This document shows positions 1-5,274 of a stretch of 5,274 nt of DNA, in pieces (the stretch's first letter is position 1; each line of letters starts with the position of its first letter). A program made the translations under genes and the position numbers. The notes beneath the pieces are model-generated. The model did no database searches. It saw only the letters and a list, made by a program, of their open reading frames with translations, and was not told where the DNA came from. Where the stretch lies: the NCBI GenBank assembly GCA_007123065.1, contig SKSI01000172.1:1-5274 (forward strand). Direction: 5' to 3'. The stretch comes from Bacteroidales bacterium. GTDB lineage: Bacteria > Bacteroidota > Bacteroidia > Bacteroidales > UBA7960.

Positions 1-67
1 AGTTGAGGGTTTAAAGTTGAGGGTTTAGAGTTGAGGGTTTAAAACCCTAAACCATCAACCCTAAACC
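1..67. repeat. Heptad-based tandem and inverted intergenic repeat
   Basis: Three 14-base direct copies of AGTTGAGGGTTTAA (third-copy-identical; the middle copy ends in G) fill 1-42. Each copy is two related 7-base units, GTTGAGG and GTTTAAA/GTTTAGA. From 43 the same material returns inverted as ACCCTAA, ACCATCA, ACCCTAA, keeping the 7-base spacing. The centre, GGGTTT-A-AAACCC at 35-47, is a perfect inverted repeat, and GGTTTAG (22-28) can also pair with CTAAACC (47-53). The block begins only six bases beyond the kbl stop codon, so it lies in the kbl 3' untranslated region and could fold in that transcript. The repeat touches the window edge and may extend further left. Its function is unknown; a termination or mRNA-end role is inference. 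Confidence 0.85.
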
Positions 68-72
68 AAACA

Positions 73-1260
73 CTAAATTACTTTGAGTTTCTTGCCGACT
101 TTAATGAACGCTTCAACGCATTGATCGAGGTGCTCTGTTTCATGGGCGGCAGATACCTGAACACGGATACGCGCCTCCCCTTTAGGTACAACGGGATAGT
201 AGAATCCAATTACATAGATCCCTTCATCCAGCAGTTTGGCTGCAAATTCCTGGGAAAGGGGAGCATCATAAAGCATTACAGCGATGATGGCAGACTGCGT
301 GGGTTTCAAATCAAAACCAGCCTTTTTCATCTTTTCCATGAAATAGTCTGTATTGCGATGCAGCTTATCCTGAAGTTCATGCGTTTCCGCCATCATGTCA
401 AACATCTTTATGCCGGCATTAACAACCGATGGGGGCAATGAATTTGAGAACAAGTAGGGTCTTGAGCGTTGACGCAAGAGCTCTATAATCTCCTTGCGGC
501 CGGTTGTAAACCCGCCGATCGCACCACCAAATGCCTTACCGAGCGTGCCTGTAATGATGTCTACCTCGCCACGGATGTCAAAATGTTCCGTAACGCCTCG
601 GCCTGTTTTGCCAACCACACCTGCAGAATGACACTCATCAACCATCACCAAAGCATCATACTTTTCAGCCAATTCAACAATCTTATCCATTGGTGCAGTA
701 TTGCCATCCATTGAGAACACGCCGTCCGTTACGATAATACGGAAACGTTGTGCCTGGGCTTCTTTAAGCTTTTCCTCCAGGTCTGCCATATCGGCATTTT
801 TGTAGCGATACCTTGCCGCTTTGCACAACCTTACACCATCAATAATAGAAGCATGGTTCAGGGAGTCTGAAATGATGGCATCCTCATGTGTCAGGACTGG
901 TTCAAAAACGCCACCATTGGCATCGAAGCAGGCAGCGTAAAGAATGGTATCCTCTGTGCCGAAATATTCGGCAATTTTTGCTTCAAGCTTCTTATGCAGG
1001 TCTTGCGTTCCACAGATAAACCGCACTGAAGACATACCAAAGCCGTGTGAGTCCATGCCCTCTTTGGCTGCCTGTATCAAAGCAGGATGGTTTGACAAAC
1101 CAAGATAATTGTTGGCGCAGAAGTTCAGGACTTCCTGGCCTGATTGAACCTTGATCTTCGCATCCTGTGGCGTCACAATAATGCGCTCTTCTTTGTACAG
1201 TCCGGCATCGCGGATGCCTTTGATCTCTTGCTGAAGGTGTTCTTTGATTTTTCCGTACAT
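73..1260 (-). CDS. kbl: Glycine C-acetyltransferase (2-amino-3-ketobutyrate CoA ligase)
   Basis: This 395-residue PLP-dependent cytosolic enzyme cleaves 2-amino-3-oxobutyrate with CoA to glycine and acetyl-CoA, the second step of threonine breakdown. It belongs to the alpha-oxoamine synthase family (fold type I aminotransferases) and has nearly the length of E. coli Kbl (398 residues). Visible signatures are the N-terminal NFCANNYLGL segment (about 46-55), SSVRFICGT (77-85), typical of Kbl rather than BioF, the PLP-stacking His136 in NHAS, the DECHSAG segment with Asp208 and His211, and the PLP-binding Lys242 in TGTLGKAFGGA. The ATG at 1260 is preceded by an A-rich leader without a Shine-Dalgarno motif, as is common in Bacteroidota. 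It is transcribed divergently from the threonine dehydrogenase gene that makes its substrate, which supports Kbl over the paralogues BioF, HemA or SPT. The frame is intact. Confidence 0.96.
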   Translation of the reverse strand: MYGKIKEHLQQEIKGIRDAGLYKEERIIVTPQDAKIKVQSGQEVLNFCANNYLGLSNHPALIQAAKEGMDSHGFGMSSVRFICGTQDLHKKLEAKIAEYFGTEDTILYAACFDANGGVFEPVLTHEDAIISDSLNHASIIDGVRLCKAARYRYKNADMADLEEKLKEAQAQRFRIIVTDGVFSMDGNTAPMDKIVELAEKYDALVMVDECHSAGVVGKTGRGVTEHFDIRGEVDIITGTLGKAFGGAIGGFTTGRKEIIELLRQRSRPYLFSNSLPPSVVNAGIKMFDMMAETHELQDKLHRNTDYFMEKMKKAGFDLKPTQSAIIAVMLYDAPLSQEFAAKLLDEGIYVIGFYYPVVPKGEARIRVQVSAAHETEHLDQCVEAFIKVGKKLKVI

Positions 1261-1315
1261 GTGTAATTTTTTTTATTTTAATGATGATTAATTGAGAATT
1301 TGCTATTTCGAGCTA

Positions 1316-1323
1316 CAAAGATA
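1316..1323 (-). promoter_or_regulatory. Candidate -7 box of the kbl promoter
   Basis: Read on the minus strand, these bases are TATCTTTG, a full match to the Bacteroidota primary-sigma -7 consensus TAnnTTTG. The box lies about 56 bases upstream of the kbl ATG, giving a predicted transcript start near 1309. No convincing -33 TTTG was found at the expected spacing, so the call rests on the -7 box and its position. A second near-match, TTAATTTG (7 of 8), lies at 1342-1335 on the same strand. Confidence 0.5.
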
Positions 1324-1330
1324 AACAGAT

Positions 1331-1369
1331 GGGGCAAATTAATTAAAGAAAAATTTCTATTTTTGCCCC
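1331..1369. repeat. Inverted repeat GGGGCAAA / TTTGCCCC between divergent promoters
   Basis: GGGGCAAA at 1331-1338 is exactly matched by its inverse TTTGCCCC at 1362-1369, with a 23-base AT-rich spacer. The right arm overlaps the TTTG of the plus-strand -7 box. The left arm lies just upstream of the minus-strand box and itself forms a near-match -7 box on that strand. It could be an operator for a dimeric regulator shared by kbl and the dehydrogenase gene, or simply two outward-facing promoter elements of similar sequence. No regulator gene is visible in the window. Confidence 0.45.
1358..1365 (+). promoter_or_regulatory. Candidate -7 box of the threonine dehydrogenase promoter
   Basis: TATTTTTG fully matches the Bacteroidota -7 consensus TAnnTTTG and is followed by C, as often seen. 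The predicted transcript start is near 1372, leaving an untranslated leader of roughly 85 bases before the ATG at 1457. No clear -33 element was found in the AT-rich bases upstream. The box faces away from the kbl box, so 1261-1456 is a divergent promoter region. Confidence 0.5.
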
Positions 1370-1456
1370 CGAACGTTACAGTGTTGGCTTGAGAATGACA
1401 AATTGCCATAAACACTAAACCATACTTTATACAAACCCTTAAAAATCAACAAATAC

Positions 1457-2419
1457 ATGAAAAACATATTGGTAATTGGATCGGCCGGACAGATTGGTTC
1501 GGAGCTTGTTTTGACATTGCGCAACATTTACGGCGGTGATAAGGTGGTTGCCGGCATCAGAAAAACAAAACCTTCTGAAAAACTAACTGAAACCGGCCCT
1601 TGCGAAGTGGTCGACGCGCTTGACACCAAAGGTCTGGTGGAAGTGGTTGACAAATATAAGATTGACGTCATCATCAACATGGCAGCGATCCTGTCGGGCA
1701 CAGGAGAAAAGAATCCGATGCTGGCCTGGGATGTCAACATGAACGGCCTGATCAATATTCTTGAACTGGCACGTGAGCGAAAGATGAAGCAGGTTCTTGT
1801 TCCAAGTTCAATCGCAGTATTTGGTCCCACCACACCCATTGACAACACACCCCAGGAGACCATACTAAAGCCAACCACCATTTACGGTGTTACCAAAGTG
1901 GCAGGTGAATTGCTTGGAGATTATTATGTGAAGCGTTATGGTTTGGATGTCAGAGGCCTTCGTTACCCCGGCATCATCAGTCATGAAACCCTCCCGGGTG
2001 GCGGAACTACCGATTATGCCGTGGCAATTTATTACGAAGCCATCAAAAACAAAAAATACACCTGCTTCGTAAATGAAGAAACCCGTTTGCCAATGATGTA
2101 TATGCCCGACTGCCTGAAGGCTACCATCGACCTGATGGAGGCAGACTTTGACAAGCTCAGTTATCACTGCGACTATAACGTTGGTGCCATGAGCTTTAAT
2201 GTTGCTGACCTGGCCGAATCGATCAAAAAGCACATTCCTGATTTTGAGATCGCTTACGAACCGGATTTCCGTCAGGCCATTGCCGATTCGTGGCCAAACT
2301 CCGTGGATGACAGCGCCGCCAGGAAAGACTGGGGCTGGAAGCCCGACTTCGACCTGGACGCGATGACTGCCGATATGTTGAAAGCCATTGGAGAAAAACA
2401 TAAAAAAGGGCTGATTTAA
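1457..2419 (+). CDS. tdh: L-threonine 3-dehydrogenase, NAD-dependent epimerase/SDR type
   Basis: This 320-residue cytosolic enzyme is predicted to oxidise L-threonine with NAD+ to 2-amino-3-oxobutyrate, the substrate of the neighbouring Kbl. It is an extended short-chain dehydrogenase related to UDP-galactose epimerases, not the zinc-dependent medium-chain Tdh of E. coli. The N-terminal Rossmann motif GSAGQIG (8-14) binds NAD, NMAA (74-77) follows strand 4, Ser117/Ser118 lie in PSSIAVFG, and Tyr143 and Lys147 form the YxxxK catalytic pair. LRYPGIIS near 179-186 and the GGGTTDYA segment near 194-201 are typical of this threonine dehydrogenase branch. The length fits the family (about 310-320). 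The ATG follows an A-rich leader with no Shine-Dalgarno motif, and a strong terminator lies 24 bases after the stop. A generic sugar epimerase is the main alternative, but the divergent kbl neighbour makes it unlikely. Confidence 0.92.
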   Translation: MKNILVIGSAGQIGSELVLTLRNIYGGDKVVAGIRKTKPSEKLTETGPCEVVDALDTKGLVEVVDKYKIDVIINMAAILSGTGEKNPMLAWDVNMNGLINILELARERKMKQVLVPSSIAVFGPTTPIDNTPQETILKPTTIYGVTKVAGELLGDYYVKRYGLDVRGLRYPGIISHETLPGGGTTDYAVAIYYEAIKNKKYTCFVNEETRLPMMYMPDCLKATIDLMEADFDKLSYHCDYNVGAMSFNVADLAESIKKHIPDFEIAYEPDFRQAIADSWPNSVDDSAARKDWGWKPDFDLDAMTADMLKAIGEKHKKGLI

Positions 2420-2442
2420 CAACTCAGCGTGAAGCATTTATC

Positions 2443-2481
2443 AAAACCCGGCATAAAAAAACCAATGTGCCGGGTTTTTTT
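2443..2481 (+). terminator. Intrinsic terminator after threonine dehydrogenase gene
   Basis: AAAACCCGGCA at 2443-2453 pairs perfectly over 11 bp with TGCCGGGTTTT at 2468-2478 around a 14-base A-rich loop. A run of seven T residues (2475-2481) ends the structure. It lies 24 bases beyond the dehydrogenase stop codon and separates that gene from dnaX. The A-rich left flank gives it some chance of working on the minus strand too, but no minus-strand gene points into it. Confidence 0.92.
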
Positions 2482-2494
2482 ACACAAAAAAACG

Positions 2495-2502
2495 TAGCTT
2501 TG
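2495..2502 (+). promoter_or_regulatory. Candidate -7 box of the dnaX promoter
   Basis: TAGCTTTG fully matches TAnnTTTG and lies 25 bases upstream of the dnaX ATG, only 13 bases after the T tract of the preceding terminator. That T tract lies in the region where a -33 element would fall, though without a clean TTTG at standard spacing. The predicted start site near 2509 gives a short leader of about 19 bases. An AAGGG at 2516-2520, seven bases before the ATG, is a possible weak ribosome binding site. Confidence 0.55.
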
Positions 2503-2527
2503 TAAGCCTTAAATCAAGGGTATCAAG

Positions 2528-3631
2528 ATGGATCAATTCATTGTTTCTGCACGTAAGTACCGTCCCGCCACATTCGACATGGTAGTTGGACAGCGTGCCA
2601 TTACAAATACCCTCAAGAACGCCATCAAAACAAAACATCTTGCGCAATCTTTCCTTTTTTGCGGACCAAGAGGTGTTGGAAAAACAACCTGCGCGCGCAT
2701 CCTTGCTAAAACTATCAACTGCGAAAACATTACCGAAAATATCGAAGCTTGCAACGCGTGTGAATCTTGTCTCTCATTTAACAGAAGCCACTCCTTCAAT
2801 GTCCATGAACTGGATGCTGCTTCGAACAATTCCGTAGATGGCATCCGGACACTTATCGACCAGGTCAGGATTCCACCCCAGGTTGGCAATTACAAAGTAT
2901 ATATCATCGATGAGGTGCATATGCTATCCTCACAGGCGTTCAATGCCTTTTTGAAAACACTGGAGGAACCTCCTGCCTATGCCAAGTTCATTTTAGCCAC
3001 AACGGAAAAGCATAAGATCATCCCAACCATCTTGTCGCGTTGCCAGATTTTTGATTTTGCTCGGATAAAAACAGAAGATATCACCAGGCAACTGGCTTAT
3101 GTTGCAGAGAAGGAAGGCGTTGAGGCAGAGACACACGGACTGCATATCATCAGCCAGAAAGCAGATGGCGCTATGCGGGATGCCTTGTCTATTTTCGACC
3201 AGATCGTGAGTTATACGGGAAACAATGTTACCTACAAACAGGTGATTGATAATCTCAACGTTCTCGACTACGACTACTTCTTTAAAATGACAGATCTCAT
3301 TCTGGAAGAAAAAACTACGGAAATGCTTTTGCTCGTAGACGACATCATCCAGAAAGGCTTTGAGGGTGCCGACTTCATTACCGGTTTCGGAAGCCATTTG
3401 CGCAACCTCCTTGTAAGCAAAAATCCTGAAACCGTAAAGCTGATTGAAACCAGCGAGGATATTCAGAAAAAATACACAGACCAGGCAGAAAAAGCACAGG
3501 CAACCTTTCTGATGCACGCCCTGGAGATCAATAATAAGGCAGACACCTCCTACAAGAACAGCAGCAACAAACGGCTCACACTTGAACTTGCCTTGCTGCA
3601 AATGGCAGCACACGTAAAAAAAAAAGCCTGA
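2528..3631 (+). CDS. dnaX: DNA polymerase III subunit gamma/tau, zero-frame (gamma-like) product
   Basis: This 367-residue product carries the AAA+ motor and oligomerisation domains of the clamp-loader subunit DnaX, which loads the beta sliding clamp onto primed DNA. The start MDQFIVSARKYRP is typical. Walker A is GPRGVGKT (46-53), the zinc-binding cysteines are Cys65, Cys75, Cys78 and Cys81, Walker B is VYIIDEVHML with Asp128 and Glu129, and the SRC motif with arginine finger Arg171 is at 170-172. Domain III follows and ends with LELALLQMAAH, after which the frame reads VKKKA and stops at TGA 3629-3631. This is roughly where domain III ends in E. coli DnaX, so the protein is a complete motor without the tau tail. 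The tail continues in the -1 frame directly after a run of ten A residues. The product could be a true gamma subunit, or the gene could look split because of a homopolymer error. Confidence 0.95.
   Translation: MDQFIVSARKYRPATFDMVVGQRAITNTLKNAIKTKHLAQSFLFCGPRGVGKTTCARILAKTINCENITENIEACNACESCLSFNRSHSFNVHELDAASNNSVDGIRTLIDQVRIPPQVGNYKVYIIDEVHMLSSQAFNAFLKTLEEPPAYAKFILATTEKHKIIPTILSRCQIFDFARIKTEDITRQLAYVAEKEGVEAETHGLHIISQKADGAMRDALSIFDQIVSYTGNNVTYKQVIDNLNVLDYDYFFKMTDLILEEKTTEMLLLVDDIIQKGFEGADFITGFGSHLRNLLVSKNPETVKLIETSEDIQKKYTDQAEKAQATFLMHALEINNKADTSYKNSSNKRLTLELALLQMAAHVKKKA
3594..3610 (+). other. GC-rich hairpin just upstream of the A10 run
   Basis: TGCTGC (3594-3599) pairs perfectly with GCAGCA (3605-3610) around a five-base loop, AAATG. 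Only five bases (CACGT) separate it from the A10 run. The right arm has a competitor: TGCTGCAA (3594-3601) can instead pair with TTGCAGCA (3652-3659), which would put the A run in a loop. The hairpin lies inside codons for LLQMAA, so coding constraint could create it by chance. An upstream nascent-RNA hairpin is known to favour transcript realignment at slippage sites, which makes its place noteworthy. Confidence 0.5.
3616..3625 (+). promoter_or_regulatory. A10 slippage/frameshift site in dnaX
   Basis: Ten consecutive A residues, read in the zero frame as GTA AAA AAA AAA GCC TGA, contain the classical heptamer A_AAA_AAA followed by G. This closely resembles the E. coli dnaX heptamer A_AAA_AAG and the A9 run of Thermus thermophilus dnaX. 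A -1 ribosomal shift, one extra A in the transcript, or two missing A residues would all join the motor domain to the tail. The -1 frame is open from 3586, so both frames overlap across the run. The remaining frame stops about 15 codons on, at a TAA near 3672. Confidence 0.7.
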
Positions 3632-3648
3632 CACCAACACTTCCGCCA

Positions 3649-4239
3649 ATGTTGCAGCAGGATCAGGAAATTAAACCGGTCCCAAAAACAAAACCCGTTG
3701 CGCAAAAACCGGTTGATGCCACCCCAGATAAACCGAAACAGGCAACTGAACCGGTAAAGGTAAAAGTTGATTCAAGTGCCATCCATAAAATCAGTCTAAA
3801 AATCAATCAGCAGCACGAAAAACCTGAAACTTCTGCAGCAGAAGGCACTAAAGAACCTGCCGGCACGACTTCAGACAGTTATTCCGTTGAGCAGTTCACC
3901 GCTGCCTGGAACAAACTTGCTGCATCCTATAAGAACGACAGCCTGGCACTTTCTCTGGCAATGACCAGCCATAAACCAGTGATAAACGAGACAGGAACAG
4001 TTATTATCAAGATTGACAATGTGATCCAGGCCGACCTGATTCGTGAAAAAAAGGCTGAGATACTGGGCGCCCTCAGACACACACTGCGGAATTATCAAAT
4101 AAATATTGAAACCCGCGTTGTTACAAAGAAGAAAGAAGAGAAAGCTTATCTTCCCACAGAAAAACTGCAAAAGCTTATCAAAAAAAACCCTGCAGTGGAA
4201 AAGTTGCAAAAAATACTCGGACTTGATCTGGAATACTGA
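3649..4239 (+). CDS. dnaX: DnaX tau-specific C-terminal tail, in the -1 frame relative to the motor domain
   Basis: This 196-residue frame is the C-terminal part of tau, whose tail in E. coli binds the DnaB helicase and the polymerase alpha subunit. Residues 1-78 are a Pro/Lys/Gln-rich flexible linker. A folded part follows (about 79-196), with SVEQFTAAWNKLA, the strand VIIKIDNVIQADLI and the ending NPAVEKLQKILGLDLEY, which resembles Bacteroidota DnaX C-termini. The ATG at 3649 has no ribosome binding site and no promoter nearby, so it is probably not a real start. The same frame is open back to 3586 and reads in from the A10 run as KKKSLTPTLPPM. A -1 shift at 3625 would add 204 residues after residue 366, giving a 570-residue tau of normal family size. 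No clear terminator follows; a weaker reading is that a single-base deletion has broken the gene. Confidence 0.85.
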   Translation: MLQQDQEIKPVPKTKPVAQKPVDATPDKPKQATEPVKVKVDSSAIHKISLKINQQHEKPETSAAEGTKEPAGTTSDSYSVEQFTAAWNKLAASYKNDSLALSLAMTSHKPVINETGTVIIKIDNVIQADLIREKKAEILGALRHTLRNYQINIETRVVTKKKEEKAYLPTEKLQKLIKKNPAVEKLQKILGLDLEY

Positions 4240-4249
4240 AACATTTTAA

Positions 4250-4257
4250 TAATTTCG
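4250..4257 (+). promoter_or_regulatory. Weak candidate -7 box before the M16 peptidase gene
   Basis: TAATTTCG matches TAnnTTTG at seven of eight positions and lies 62 bases before the ATG at 4320. A TTG at 4223-4225 could be the -33 element, but the spacing of 24 bases is longer than usual. The whole gap 4240-4319 is very AT-rich and holds no recognisable terminator for dnaX, so readthrough from dnaX is also possible. Confidence 0.25.
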
Positions 4258-4319
4258 CTGTTCATTATAATATTAAGTAATCGATTAAATATTCAATTAT
4301 TCATTCAACACTATAAACC

Positions 4320-5274
4320 ATGAAGCACAAACTGTTTTTTATGATTGCTGTCGTGTTCCTGTGGGTTGCCGGCACGGCCTTTGCGGGAGAGCGACGAATT
4401 GATTTTACGGAGTACACCCTGGATAACGGACTCCATGTGATCCTGCATCAAGACAATACCACACCCAATGTTATTGTCAATATTATGTACCATGTCGGGG
4501 CGAAGAACGAACACCGCGACCGTACCGGTTTTGCACACTTTTTCGAACACTTGATGTTTGAAGGCTCCCAACATATTGAGCGTGGGGAGTTTGCCGAGAT
4601 TGTTGAGATGTCGGGAGGAGCATTGAATGCATACACCAGCTTTGATGTAACCAATTATTTCGTGTTGCTACCCAGCAACCAGCTGGAGCTTGGCCTGTGG
4701 CTGGAGTCGGAACGCCTGTTGCACCCGGTAATTGATTCCATCGGGATTGCCACTCAAAAAGACGTTGTAACTGAAGAGATGAAGCAAACCCGCGACAATC
4801 AGCCTTACGGAAGAATTCTTACAGAAACCATCAAGCGGGCATTTACAGTCCATCCTTACCAATCTGACATTCTTGGAAAAGATGAACACATTCGCAATGC
4901 TACCTATGAAGACATTGTTGGCTTCCACGATATGTTTTATGTACCCAACAATGCAGTGCTCGTAATTACCGGCGACATTAACATCGAGGAAACGAAGGAG
5001 CTGGTTGAAGCCTATTTTGGCGACATTCCGCGCAGCACGCAAGAAATTATCAGACCAACCGCAGTAGAGCCAACGCGTACACGGGAGCTGCGTGACACCG
5101 TTTATGACAAAATCCAACTTCCCGCTCTGATACAGGCTTACCATATCCCGGCGCAAGGAACGGAGGACTATTACGCCGTACAGATGCTTGGCACATTGCT
5201 TTCACAAGGACAAAGCAGTCGCCTGAACAGACGCCTTGTCGTTGAAGAGCAAACTGCTCTTGCCGTGCAGGCGA
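4320..5274 (+). CDS. Exported M16-family zinc metallopeptidase (partial, runs off the window)
   Basis: The first 318 residues of an insulinase-type (pitrilysin/M16) peptidase are present; the gene continues past the window end. Residues 1-22 form a signal peptide: basic MKHK, a hydrophobic core, and an AFA cleavage site before Gly23, so the protein acts outside the cytoplasm. The inverted zinc motif is HFFEH (73-77), with His73 and His77 as ligands and Glu76 as the catalytic base. Glu153 in VVTEEMKQ, 76 residues after His77, is the expected third ligand. GGALNAYTSFDVTNYF (99-114) and the FYVPNNAVLVITGDI segment before the second M16 half-domain are also typical. All catalytic residues are present, so this is an active-type subunit. 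Many bacterial M16 proteins work with a catalytically inactive partner, and Bacteroidota also have double-length fusions near 900 residues; which applies cannot be seen here. The A-rich leader lacks a Shine-Dalgarno motif. Confidence 0.93.
   Translation, partial: MKHKLFFMIAVVFLWVAGTAFAGERRIDFTEYTLDNGLHVILHQDNTTPNVIVNIMYHVGAKNEHRDRTGFAHFFEHLMFEGSQHIERGEFAEIVEMSGGALNAYTSFDVTNYFVLLPSNQLELGLWLESERLLHPVIDSIGIATQKDVVTEEMKQTRDNQPYGRILTETIKRAFTVHPYQSDILGKDEHIRNATYEDIVGFHDMFYVPNNAVLVITGDINIEETKELVEAYFGDIPRSTQEIIRPTAVEPTRTRELRDTVYDKIQLPALIQAYHIPAQGTEDYYAVQMLGTLLSQGQSSRLNRRLVVEEQTALAVQA

Noticed and set aside
1..67. CRISPR array
   Set aside because: The units are 7-14 bases and contiguous with no unique spacers, and part of the block is inverted.
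121..714. Plus-strand open frames opposite kbl
   Set aside because: They lie wholly inside the well-supported kbl gene on the other strand and their translations show no recognisable family features.
1865..2437. 190-codon minus-strand open frame opposite the threonine dehydrogenase gene
   Set aside because: It is antisense to an intact conserved gene, has no promoter or recognisable domain, and overlaps no intergenic space of its own.
2993..3649. 218-codon minus-strand open frame opposite dnaX
   Set aside because: It is a shadow of dnaX codon use, with a Cys/Phe/Val-rich composition typical of antisense translation and no domain.
3649..3651. ATG as an independent start for a separate tail protein
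   Set aside because: It has no ribosome binding site or promoter, the frame is already open upstream through the A run, and the encoded sequence is the DnaX tail, so it is best read as a continuation of dnaX.
4180..4188. Second slippery-looking heptamer A_AAA_AAC near the end of the tau tail
   Set aside because: It is in frame, but a shift would only replace roughly the last 17 residues, destroying the family-typical C-terminus; AAA/AAC lysine-asparagine codons give this by chance.
4311..5156. Minus-strand open frames opposite the M16 peptidase gene
   Set aside because: The plus-strand frame carries a signal peptide and the full zinc-binding motif set, so the minus-strand frames are antisense shadows.

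Overview
This window most likely comes from a member of the Bacteroidota, probably an environmental or metagenomic lineage. The signs are A-rich, Shine-Dalgarno-poor leaders before most genes, -7 promoter boxes of the type TAnnTTTG, a DnaX with a Bacteroidota-like C-terminus, and the epimerase-type (short-chain dehydrogenase fold) threonine dehydrogenase known from Flavobacterium/Cytophaga relatives. Species cannot be assigned from this sequence alone.

Positions 1-1260 (minus strand) hold kbl, glycine C-acetyltransferase. Its 3' flank, at the left edge of the window, is a compact heptad-based direct and inverted repeat. Positions 1261-1456 are a divergent promoter region with a -7 box on each strand and an 8-bp inverted repeat. 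Positions 1457-2419 (plus strand) encode the NAD-dependent L-threonine 3-dehydrogenase. Together the two divergent genes make the two-step threonine breakdown pathway: threonine to 2-amino-3-oxobutyrate, then with CoA to glycine plus acetyl-CoA. A strong intrinsic terminator follows the dehydrogenase gene.

Positions 2528-4239 hold dnaX, the clamp-loader ATPase gene of DNA polymerase III, and this is the most interesting part. The reading frame is broken at a run of ten A residues (3616-3625), almost exactly at the border between the ATPase/oligomerisation core and the tau-specific tail. The zero frame gives a 367-residue gamma-like protein. A -1 shift, or one added A in the mRNA, gives a 570-residue tau-like protein. 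A GC-rich hairpin lies five bases upstream of the run. This is either programmed slippage producing gamma and tau, with the usual zero-frame roles reversed, or a homopolymer sequencing error; the sequence alone cannot decide.

Positions 4320-5274 hold the start of an exported M16-family zinc peptidase that runs off the right end of the window. No tRNA, rRNA, CRISPR array, insertion sequence or phage gene was seen. Apart from the slippage question and the repeats, the region is ordinary core genome.
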